From: ZC4RG30 sp964456255
GTDB lineage: Bacteria; Pseudomonadota; Gammaproteobacteria; Steroidobacterales; Steroidobacteraceae
Length of the DNA stretch: 5,005 nt
Assembly (NCBI GenBank): GCA_964456255.1
Contig: CAYWDZ010000215.1
Coordinates: 1 to 5,005 of the forward strand
Direction of reading: 5' to 3'
The position numbers and the translations under genes were made by a program. Positions 1 through 5,005 of this stretch are shown here, in pieces. Positions within the stretch are counted from its first letter, which is position 1. Each line of letters starts with the position of its first letter. The notes below the pieces were generated by a model. The model did no database searches, was not told where the DNA came from, and saw only the letters and a list, made by a program, of their open reading frames with translations.

Positions 1-903
1 CTGACCTTCTTCTACCGGCAGCTTCCCCTGCTGATCGAGCGCGGGCATGTCTACATCGCCCAGCCGCCGCTGTACAAGGTCAAGCGCGGCAAGCACGAGC
101 TCTATGTGAAAGACGACAACGAGCTCAATGCCCTGCTGCTGAACAATGCCATCGATGAAGCCGCGCTGTACGTGAACGACGGCGCGCCACCACTGGCCGG
201 ATCCAGCCTCGAGATGCTGGCCCGTCAGTACATGGAAGTGCAGGCCATCATCAAACGCTGGAGCCGGCGCTATGATGCCCGGCTGCTGGAGCAGCTGATC
301 TATGTACCGACGCTGTCCGCGGATTCCTTTGCGTCTGTCGATGCGCTGCGCGCCTGGGCCAGGCAGCTTGAGCAGGCACTGAATGCTCCAAACGACTCCA
401 CTGCCCGCTACGCCATCGAAGTCACTGGCGCGACCGAATCCGTGGAGGGCGATGGTGGCAGGCCAGTGCGTCTGGTCGTGCGCCGCACCGAGCACGGCAC
501 GTCCAGCGAGAAGGCGCTGCCGCGCGAATTCTTTGCCTCAGCCGAATATGGCGCCATCGCCGAACTTGGCAGGACCCTCACCGGCATGATCGGCGAGGGG
601 GCCTATGTGGTCAGCGGCACGCAGCGCAAGGATGTGGGCTCGTTCAAGGAGGCCGTGAACTGGCTGTTCGATCAGGCCCGCAAGGGCCAGACCATGCAGC
701 GCTACAAGGGCCTGGGCGAGATGAACCCGGAGCAGCTGTGGGAGACCACCATCAATCCCGAAACGCGCCGCTTGTTGCAGGTGCGCATCGAGGAGGCCAT
801 TGCGGCCGACGACATCTTCAACACGCTGATGGGTGATCAGGTAGAACCGCGACGCGAGTTCATCGAGAAGAACGCGCTTTCGGTGGCCAACCTGGATATC
901 TGA
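1..903 (+). CDS. gyrB: DNA gyrase subunit B, C-terminal 300 residues (5' end outside window)
   Basis: This is the C-terminal part of the ATPase subunit of DNA gyrase, the cytoplasmic type II topoisomerase (A2B2 with GyrA) that introduces negative supercoils. Frame 1 is open from the first base to a TGA at 901-903. The visible protein begins LTFFYRQLP, immediately after the TOPRIM metal-binding DxD motif, which lies just outside the left edge. IERGHVYIAQPPLYKVKRGK (about residues 13-32) is standard GyrB. Next comes a region of about 170 residues matching the insert found in proteobacterial GyrB (SRRYDARLLEQLIY...PTL). The near-invariant QRYKGLGEMNPEQLWETT starts at residue 233, and LMGD..EPRR.FIE.NA...N.DI closes the protein as in E. 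coli. From memory of E. coli GyrB (804 residues), the fragment starts near residue 511 and has the expected length. gyrB often sits downstream of dnaA-dnaN-recF, so the replication origin may be nearby; that is inference. No anomaly seen. Confidence 0.98.
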   Translation: MTFFYRQLPLLIERGHVYIAQPPLYKVKRGKHELYVKDDNELNALLLNNAIDEAALYVNDGAPPLAGSSLEMLARQYMEVQAIIKRWSRRYDARLLEQLIYVPTLSADSFASVDALRAWARQLEQALNAPNDSTARYAIEVTGATESVEGDGGRPVRLVVRRTEHGTSSEKALPREFFASAEYGAIAELGRTLTGMIGEGAYVVSGTQRKDVGSFKEAVNWLFDQARKGQTMQRYKGLGEMNPEQLWETTINPETRRLLQVRIEEAIAADDIFNTLMGDQVEPRREFIEKNALSVANLDI

Positions 904-910
904 TCCTTCA

Positions 911-941
911 GCCGGGCGCCGGGTCTTCCGGCACGCCCGGC
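911..941. terminator. GC-rich hairpin in the convergent gap after gyrB
   Basis: GCCGGGCG at 911-918 pairs perfectly with CGCCCGGC at 934-941. Inside this, CCGG at 919-922 can pair with CCGG at 928-931, leaving a 5-nt loop and a 2-nt bulge (932-933). It sits 8 bp after the gyrB stop and 16 bp from the end of the convergent hydrolase gene, a position suited to a two-way transcription stop. There is no T-tract on either side, so it is not a canonical intrinsic terminator. It may instead act as a 3'-end stabiliser or a pause site. Confidence 0.4.
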
Positions 942-957
942 CGATGTAGCCAGCGCT

Positions 958-2361
958 TCAGACAGGCTTGCCGGGAAGCTGCTTCCTGAAGTTCTCGGGT
1001 TCGAGCTGCTGCGTGAGCCGGAACACGCCCTCCATCACCTGCCGCTGCAGCACGATTTCGACCATCACGGTCTGATTCGGCGCGAAGTACTTCTTCAGGG
1101 AAGAGAACAAGCCCTGGTACCTGCCCACGGTGTAGAACGCATAGCCGGCATCCGGTCGTGCGGAGATCTCGAAGCCGAACCGGTCCTCCAGCTGCGGACG
1201 CGCGAACCAGTCCGCCATCACTTCGTAGTCCAGGTAATAGGTCAGCCGGCCGGTGCTGCGACTGTTGCGTTGCCGGTCCACGAAGAAGCCGGGCGGCAGG
1301 TGGTTCGGGTTGTAGTCGGGACCGGCCGTGAACACGATGTTGTAGTCGCGCACGTCGTTTCCCCGATCATCAACCACCCTGAACACCAGCATGAAATAGC
1401 GGCTGGTCTCGAACTTGCGGGAGAACAGGAACAGCTGCCGGTTGCGCCTCACCCGCTCGTCTGCCTGGGTTCGCGCTGTCAGCCGTTCGAGGGCCTTTCT
1501 GCAGTTGCGGTACCCGGCCTGGCTGGCGACCGAGAGGCATTGCAGCACGGCCTTCACCGTGGGATGGCCGCGACTTCCTGCAGCGGCAACGCTGGCCATG
1601 ATTCCCATCTCCTCTCCGGAGTGGGACCGGCCTGGCAATACGCCCAGAGCCGTCGCGGAGGACTGGCCCCGCCGGGCGAGCTTGAACGAGTCGCCGCGTT
1701 GTTCGAGGCGGATCAGGCCGTAGTTCATGCTGGCTGCGGCGACCCGCACCACACCATCCGAACCGGCCTCGCCGGTATAGGAATTCAGGTTGTCGTAGAA
1801 ATGCCGGTCGATCGACTGGCCGGTCAGCACGAAGGCAAACATGCCGGCCGCGGCGAGGTCGTATTCCAGCCAGGCCTGGTTGAGCGTCCAGCTCTCTTCG
1901 CTGCCCAGTTCCAGCCAGTCGAGCACGCCAGTGCCGGGTTGCACGCCCTCGGCGAAGAACTTCATCCGCGCGAGCTTGCCCTTGCCGAGCTGCGCCAGCG
2001 CTGAACCATGATTCGCCGGTGCCAGCATGATGAGGTGCGAAAGCGGGCAGCGGGTGAGCCGTTCGCGGTAGTGCAGATCGATCCACGTGCGCACCACCGG
2101 TCCGCCGGTCGAGTGGGTAATGCAGGCAAAGCGTTCGCCGCGGGCCAGCCTGGGAATGATCTCGGCGGCAACGGCCGCCTCCATGCCGCGCGCGATGTCG
2201 TCGACGGTGACTTCATCGGCAAAGCTGACGTACTTGCCCAGATACAGGTGCTCGACGATCAACCCGAGCGCGGCCGGCGCATGGGCGACCAGCGCGGCGG
2301 GCAGGCCGCCGTAGGTATCGGTGTTGGTGACGCTCCAGCCGTGGACGAATACCAGGCGCAT
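958..2361 (-). CDS. Alpha/beta hydrolase, lipase/PGAP1-like, with extra C-terminal domain
   Basis: This is a putative esterase, lipase or phospholipase of 467 residues; the substrate is unknown. The protein opens directly on the first beta-strand and oxyanion-hole motif (RLVFVHGW, HG at 7-8), so there is no signal peptide. The nucleophile elbow is ITHSTGGPVVR with Ser84, a GxSxG variant whose first glycine is Thr82. LAPANHGS (113-120) resembles the stretch after the elbow in lipase class 2/PGAP1-like proteins. The likely acid is Asp202 in GSDGVVRVA and the likely base His247 in GRSHSGEEMGIM, which completes a Ser-Asp-His triad in the right order. Residues 305-467 form a second domain rich in predicted beta-strands (YFMLVFRVVDD, DYNIVFTAGPDY) that I do not recognise. 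The ATG at 2361 is the only usable start before an in-frame stop at 2383-2385. It is the second gene of an operon, 35 bp after the ankyrin gene. It could be a type VI-like lipase effector or an intracellular esterase; the fold is firm, the role is not. Confidence 0.85.
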   Translation of the reverse strand: MRLVFVHGWSVTNTDTYGGLPAALVAHAPAALGLIVEHLYLGKYVSFADEVTVDDIARGMEAAVAAEIIPRLARGERFACITHSTGGPVVRTWIDLHYRERLTRCPLSHLIMLAPANHGSALAQLGKGKLARMKFFAEGVQPGTGVLDWLELGSEESWTLNQAWLEYDLAAAGMFAFVLTGQSIDRHFYDNLNSYTGEAGSDGVVRVAAASMNYGLIRLEQRGDSFKLARRGQSSATALGVLPGRSHSGEEMGIMASVAAAGSRGHPTVKAVLQCLSVASQAGYRNCRKALERLTARTQADERVRRNRQLFLFSRKFETSRYFMLVFRVVDDRGNDVRDYNIVFTAGPDYNPNHLPPGFFVDRQRNSRSTGRLTYYLDYEVMADWFARPQLEDRFGFEISARPDAGYAFYTVGRYQGLFSSLKKYFAPNQTVMVEIVLQRQVMEGVFRLTQQLEPENFRKQLPGKPV

Positions 2362-2396
2362 CCTTGCCCCCCCGGGGATTGGTCAGGTGCCTTGCC
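2362..2396 (-). promoter_or_regulatory. Intercistronic spacer with poorly spaced ribosome binding site for the hydrolase
   Basis: On the - strand this 35-bp spacer begins with GGCAAGG directly after the ankyrin TGA and ends with a second GGCAAGG directly before the hydrolase ATG (2396-2390 and 2368-2362). Between them is a CCCCGGGG palindrome (2369-2376). The AAGG next to the ATG is too close for a good Shine-Dalgarno, and the G-run further upstream is the only other candidate. Weak independent initiation would fit translation coupled to the ankyrin gene, but that is inference. The spacer has no room for a separate promoter. Confidence 0.4.
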
Positions 2397-3713
2397 TCAG
2401 CCCCGCGCCTTCAGCAGGCGCACGATGGCATCGAACCCGCCGGCCTCGGCCAGTTCCAGAGGCGTGCGGCCCTGGCTGTCGGTGACGGCCGTATCGGCGT
2501 CGGCCTCCAGCAGGATGCGGGCTATCTCCTGCAAGCCGAACTGCGCGGCATGCAGCAGCGGCGCACTGCCGGATGCACTGCGCGCGTCGACCTCTGCGCC
2601 GGCGCCAATCAGCAGCGATACCAGTTCAGCATCGCCTGAGCGGGTGGCCTCCAGCAAGGGCGTGTCGCCCTCTGAATCGGCCGCATTCGGATCAGCCATC
2701 GCAGCCAGCAGCAGGCTGGCTGCCTCAAGCCGCCGCTTCGTGGCGGCCGACTCCGTGCTCTTCTGCGCGGGCCGGAAGATCAGCTTCATCAGCGAAGTGC
2801 GGTCCTGTCCCAGCGCAAGGCCAATACCCACCACCATCAGCTCGTATTCGCTCTTGCCCGCGACGAAGGCCAGTGGCGTATCGCCGTCGCCATTGCGCGC
2901 ATTGACATCGAGCCCCGCTGCGAGCAGCGCCGCCAGGGCAGTGACGTGGTGCCGCTTGGCGGCCAGCATCAGCAGGGAGTTTCCCTGCGCATCGGTAACG
3001 TCGGTGCGCGCGCCCTGTTCGAGCATCGCGCGAAACAGGCCGGGCGAGGGCAGGTCCACCGTCTGCACCAGCGTCATCGTGCCCACCTTCACCACAGGCT
3101 CGAGTTCCAGCAATTTCAGCAGCGCCTCGTCGCGCCCAGTGACCGAAGCCGCAAGCTTCGCGCCGTGCGACAGCAGATGCTCCGCGGCGGCCCAGTGCTG
3201 GCCCTCGAGCGCGGCATCAAGGGCGGTATAACCGCCGGCCTTGCGCTTGAAGTTCACGTCCTCGCCCTCGGTGAGGAACAGGTCGAGCAACTGCACGTCG
3301 CCATTGCCCGCCGCTGCAAACAACAGGCGCGAGCCATTCACATCCGTGTCATTGCGATCGGCGCCGGCAGCCAGCAGGCGCTGCGCCGCATCCGCCGAGC
3401 CGGCGGCAACCGCAATCCGCAGCGCGGTAATGCCGTTGGGACCAACGCGAGTGTTCACGCGCGCCTGCGCATCGAGCAGCCGCTGCACCGCCTCGGGGTG
3501 GCCGCTTGCCGCGGCGTACATCAGCGCGGTGATGCCCGCTTCACCCGTGGCATTCGCATCAGCGCCATGCTCGAGCGCAACGTTCATCCGCTCGATCTCA
3601 CCGGCATGTGCTGCGTCCAGCAGATCGCTGTTCGCATCGGCCAGGGCGACCTGTGCGGCAAGTGCCAGCGGCAAGGCAGCCAACAGGGCAGGGATGATCT
3701 TGACGCGCTTCAA
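2397..3713 (-). CDS. Exported ankyrin-repeat protein (about ten repeats)
   Basis: This 438-residue protein has a clear Sec signal peptide: MKRVK, then the hydrophobic stretch IIPALLAALPLALAAQ, with probable cleavage after ALA near residue 25. The mature protein should therefore be periplasmic or secreted. The remainder is ankyrin solenoid, with repeats starting near residues 27, 60, 94, 127, 161, a partial one near 224, then 244, 277, 348, 382 and 415. They show the usual G.TAL..A...G....V..LL..GAD.N pattern, for example GITALMYAAASGHPEAVQRL. Two insertions interrupt the array (about 189-223 and 288-327). Ankyrin repeats bind proteins and are not enzymes. The start is TTG at 3713; GGAG lies 8 nt upstream, and the signal peptide begins right at this codon. 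No better start exists before an in-frame TGA at 3771-3773. The gene leads an operon with the hydrolase 35 bp downstream, so the hydrolase is its most likely partner. The partner and function are inferred. Confidence 0.9.
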   Translation of the reverse strand: MKRVKIIPALLAALPLALAAQVALADANSDLLDAAHAGEIERMNVALEHGADANATGEAGITALMYAAASGHPEAVQRLLDAQARVNTRVGPNGITALRIAVAAGSADAAQRLLAAGADRNDTDVNGSRLLFAAAGNGDVQLLDLFLTEGEDVNFKRKAGGYTALDAALEGQHWAAAEHLLSHGAKLAASVTGRDEALLKLLELEPVVKVGTMTLVQTVDLPSPGLFRAMLEQGARTDVTDAQGNSLLMLAAKRHHVTALAALLAAGLDVNARNGDGDTPLAFVAGKSEYELMVVGIGLALGQDRTSLMKLIFRPAQKSTESAATKRRLEAASLLLAAMADPNAADSEGDTPLLEATRSGDAELVSLLIGAGAEVDARSASGSAPLLHAAQFGLQEIARILLEADADTAVTDSQGRTPLELAEAGGFDAIVRLLKARG

Positions 3714-3721
3714 GGCACGAA

Positions 3722-3725
3722 CTCC
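3722..3725 (-). promoter_or_regulatory. Shine-Dalgarno GGAG deciding the TTG start of the ankyrin gene
   Basis: On the - strand GGAG (plus-strand CTCC) is followed by an 8-nt spacer and then the TTG at 3713-3711. No ATG or GTG in this frame lies between the upstream in-frame stop and this codon. The spacing is near ideal and the codon begins a textbook signal peptide, so the site supports a non-ATG start. Confidence 0.65.
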
Positions 3726-3824
3726 ACGGCAATGGACATCAATACCAGTCGCTTCAGCGGATTCTCGAATTCACAGGTCCTGGCCACATCCAGCAGCAGG
3801 TCTACCACGACCTTACCATCGACA

Positions 3825-3841
3825 GCCGCCTTTCTGGCGGC
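3825..3841. other. Perfect 6-bp hairpin in the divergent intergenic region
   Basis: GCCGCC (3825-3830) and GGCGGC (3836-3841) are perfectly complementary around the 5-nt loop TTTCT. There is no T-tract on either side. The hairpin lies inside the TonB-like open frame, about 110 bp upstream of the ankyrin start, so it could sit in the 5' leader of that transcript. At this GC content such a stem may arise by chance. Confidence 0.25.
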
Positions 3842-3895
3842 CCCGGGATAATCCTGCCAGCCAGCCGGTCAGCAACCGCCCGGACAGGGATCCAG

Positions 3896-3922
3896 TGGAC
3901 TCACTCATTGCAGCAGTATGAT
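3896..3922 (+). promoter_or_regulatory. Candidate sigma-70 promoter for thpR
   Basis: TATGAT at 3917-3922 matches the -10 consensus at five of six positions. TGGACT at 3896-3901 matches TTGACA at four of six, with a rather short 15-bp spacer. The predicted start near 3929 leaves a leader of about 20 nt, enough for the Shine-Dalgarno site at 3935. Position and -10 are good, but the -35 and spacing are weak. I saw no comparable promoter for the ankyrin gene on the other strand. Confidence 0.35.
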
Positions 3923-3934
3923 CCAGCGCCAGTC

Positions 3935-3940
3935 GGGAGA
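3935..3940 (+). promoter_or_regulatory. Shine-Dalgarno site of thpR
   Basis: GGGAGA is followed by 8 nt and then ATG at 3949. The frame has a TGA at 3919-3921 and no other start codon between it and this ATG, so the site and start support each other. Confidence 0.7.
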
Positions 3941-3948
3941 ATCACCGC

Positions 3949-4500
3949 ATGCCGGCAGCCCCGGCCACCGAACGCCTGTTCTTCGCTCTTCGGCCGGATG
4001 CGGCCGCGGCCGAGCGCATTCATGAGCTCACGCTGCAACTGTGCGTGACCCACGGCCTCAAGACCCGTCCGCTGGCCATCGAGCGACTGCATGTGACGCT
4101 GTGCTTTCTCGGTGACCATGCGGGCGTGTCTGCACAGCATTTTGCTGTGGCTGCCGCGGCGGGCAGGAGCTTGCGGCAAGGGCCGTTCGAACTGGTCTTC
4201 GATCATGTGGAGAGCTTCGGGCGCAACCGGGGTGCCGCGCCACTGGTGCTCCGTCATGCACGACACAGCGCACCGCTTCACCAGCTGCATGACAGCCTGA
4301 CTGCGCCTCTTGCGCAATCGAACCTGTTCAACCTGGATGCGCGGCCGTTCAGACCACATGTCACGTTGATGTACGCCGAGAAATTCATCCATGCGCAGCC
4401 CGTGACGCCGATTTCCTGGAACGCAGCCGAGGTGCTGCTGATCCAGAGCCACATCGGGCGCGGTCACCACGAAGTGCTGGGGAGCTACCCGCTCGGCTAG
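3949..4500 (+). CDS. thpR: RNA 2',3'-cyclic phosphodiesterase (2H phosphoesterase, LigT/ThpR family)
   Basis: This cytoplasmic enzyme of the 2H superfamily opens 2',3'-cyclic phosphate ends of RNA to 2'-phosphate; the E. coli homologue was first described as a 2'-5' RNA ligase (LigT). The 183-residue length is normal for the family. Both catalytic motifs are present: His48-Val-Thr50 in RLHVTLCFLG and His137-Val-Thr139 in RPHVTLMY. The N-terminal ERLFFALRPD (8-17) is the typical first strand (R.F.A..P). GPFELVFDHVESFGR (78-92) matches the family's central F.L....G.F.. region, and the C-terminal strands include VLLIQSHIG. It is divergent from the ankyrin gene, with its own Shine-Dalgarno and a candidate promoter. 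Its TAG stop overlaps that of the convergent peptidase gene. It appears intact. The physiological substrate in bacteria is not well settled. Confidence 0.93.
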   Translation: MPAAPATERLFFALRPDAAAAERIHELTLQLCVTHGLKTRPLAIERLHVTLCFLGDHAGVSAQHFAVAAAAGRSLRQGPFELVFDHVESFGRNRGAAPLVLRHARHSAPLHQLHDSLTAPLAQSNLFNLDARPFRPHVTLMYAEKFIHAQPVTPISWNAAEVLLIQSHIGRGHHEVLGSYPLG

Positions 4501-5005
4501 GGAATCTTCAGCCCCGTCCAGTGGGCGATGAAGGCCCACATGTCGGCGTACTCGGCGATGGTCTTGTCGGTGGGCTTGCCCGAGCCATGACCCGCGCGCG
4601 TTTCGATGCGCACCAGGTGCGGCTGGTCACCGATCTCGGCGGCCTGCAATGCAGCCACATACTTGAATGTATGGCCGGGCACCACGCGATCATCCGTATC
4701 GGCAGTAGTGGCCAGGATCGGTGGATAGTCCACGCCGGAGCGGATGTTGTGATACGGCGAGTAGGCGCGCAGCAATTTGAAATCCGCTTCCACGCCCGGG
4801 TCGCCATAGTCATCGACCCAGTAACGCCCGGCGGTGAAGCGGTTGAAGCGCAGCATGTCCATCACGCCCACCTGCGGCAGCGCCGCCGCGAACAGATCGG
4901 GGCGCTGGTTGACCACCGCGCCGACCAGCAGCCCGCCGTTGGATCCGCAGCGAAAGTCCAGCTGCTGCTGCGTGGTGAAGCCTGCGGCGATCAGGTATTC
5001 GGCGC
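4497..5005 (-). CDS. Prolyl oligopeptidase (S9A), C-terminal catalytic part (5' end outside window)
   Basis: This is a serine peptidase that cuts short peptides after proline. The visible 168 residues plus a TAG stop are the end of the alpha/beta hydrolase domain; the N-terminal beta-propeller lies beyond the right edge. All triad residues are visible: Ser21 in CGSNGGLL, Asp104 in TADTDDRVVP, and His139 in RAGHGSGKPT. Arg106 in the DDR motif corresponds to the substrate-binding arginine of porcine prolyl oligopeptidase (Arg643). NQRPDLF, QVGVMDMLRF and the ending DM.AFIA......IP agree closely with the same family. The residue two before the serine is Cys19 (codon TGC) where the family nearly always has glycine (GGSNGG). 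Whether the protein is exported cannot be judged without its N-terminus. The gene converges on thpR and overlaps it by 4 bp. Confidence 0.95.
   Translation of the reverse strand, partial: AEYLIAAGFTTQQQLDFRCGSNGGLLVGAVVNQRPDLFAAALPQVGVMDMLRFNRFTAGRYWVDDYGDPGVEADFKLLRAYSPYHNIRSGVDYPPILATTADTDDRVVPGHTFKYVAALQAAEIGDQPHLVRIETRAGHGSGKPTDKTIAEYADMWAFIAHWTGLKIP

Larger units (their letters stand above)
3710..3868 (-). pseudogene. Possible relic of a TonB C-terminal domain (52 codons, internally shortened)
   Basis: A 52-codon open frame runs from just after a TGA (3871-3869) to a TGA at 3712-3710. It has no convincing start codon or ribosome binding site; the first candidate is a GTG at 3808-3806. 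Its beginning, WQDYPGAARKAAVDGKVVVD, resembles the opening of TonB/energy-transducer C-terminal domains (YP..A...G..G.V.V...VD). Its end, ARTCEFENPLKRLVLMSIAV then EFVP, resembles their closing part (A...W.FEP....V...V.V.F). The roughly 30 residues normally between the two are missing. By my count 36 of 52 third positions are G or C. The stop overlaps the ankyrin start as TTGA, which suggests the parent gene was once translated into the ankyrin gene. Alternatives are a chance open frame or a small real leader protein. The TonB link is by eye only. Confidence 0.35.

Noticed and set aside
1270..2004. + strand open frame inside the hydrolase gene
   Set aside because: It is antisense to the hydrolase, whose triad motifs are convincing. 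It is His/Gly/Ala-rich with no domain.
2008..3231. Long + strand open frame across the hydrolase and ankyrin genes
   Set aside because: It lies antisense to two well-supported genes, crosses their junction, has Ser/Ala/Arg-rich low-complexity composition and no recognisable motif. Such frames are common opposite GC-rich genes.
2946..3851. + strand open frame opposite the ankyrin gene and intergenic region
   Set aside because: It has repetitive His/Gln/Arg/Gly-rich sequence mirroring the ankyrin repeats, with no domain and no clear ribosome binding site. It is an antisense shadow.
3813..3908. 31-codon - strand frame starting with ATG at 3908 (MSESTGSLSG...)
   Set aside because: There is no Shine-Dalgarno before the ATG, no known motif, and it overlaps the TonB-like frame in another phase. 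It is too weak to call a gene.
3901..4539. - strand open frame opposite thpR
   Set aside because: thpR carries both catalytic motifs in the other strand. This frame has no motif and begins inside the peptidase gene.
1..5005. CRISPR arrays, tRNA or rRNA genes, insertion sequences, phage attachment sites
   Set aside because: I looked for spaced direct repeats, tRNA-like cloverleaf ends and transposase motifs on both strands and saw none. The repetitive look of 2400-3700 comes from ankyrin repeats at the protein level.

Overview
The window reads as chromosomal DNA from a GC-rich proteobacterium, most likely a gammaproteobacterium. GC looks to be roughly 60-65% by eye. The GyrB tail carries the large insert in the C-terminal part of the protein that is typical of proteobacterial gyrase B. 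The thpR-type RNA cyclic phosphodiesterase and the S9A prolyl oligopeptidase fit the same setting. I cannot name a genus.

Layout: (1) 1-903, + strand, the last 300 codons of gyrB. (2) 904-957, a short convergent gap holding a GC-rich hairpin. (3) 3713 down to 958, - strand, a two-gene operon. Its first gene encodes an exported protein built of about ten ankyrin repeats. Its second, 35 bp downstream, encodes a 467-residue alpha/beta hydrolase of the lipase/PGAP1-like type with an extra C-terminal domain. (4) 3714-3948, a divergent intergenic region. It contains a 52-codon open frame on the - strand that looks like a shrunken TonB C-terminal domain, and its stop codon overlaps the ankyrin gene's TTG start (TTGA). 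It also holds a candidate promoter and ribosome binding site for the next gene. (5) 3949-4500, + strand, thpR. (6) 4497-5005, - strand, the C-terminal catalytic part of a prolyl oligopeptidase, running off the right edge. thpR and the peptidase converge so tightly that both stop codons lie in one CTAG.

Functionally this is mostly housekeeping (DNA gyrase, RNA 2',3'-cyclic phosphodiesterase, oligopeptidase). The accessory-looking part is the ankyrin-hydrolase operon: a secreted or periplasmic repeat protein cotranscribed with a putative lipase. One possible reading is an inhibitor/immunity plus lipase pair. No secretion-system or delivery-domain gene is visible, so this remains a hypothesis. 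The TonB-like relic upstream suggests the operon once had, or elsewhere still has, a TonB-family gene as its first member.
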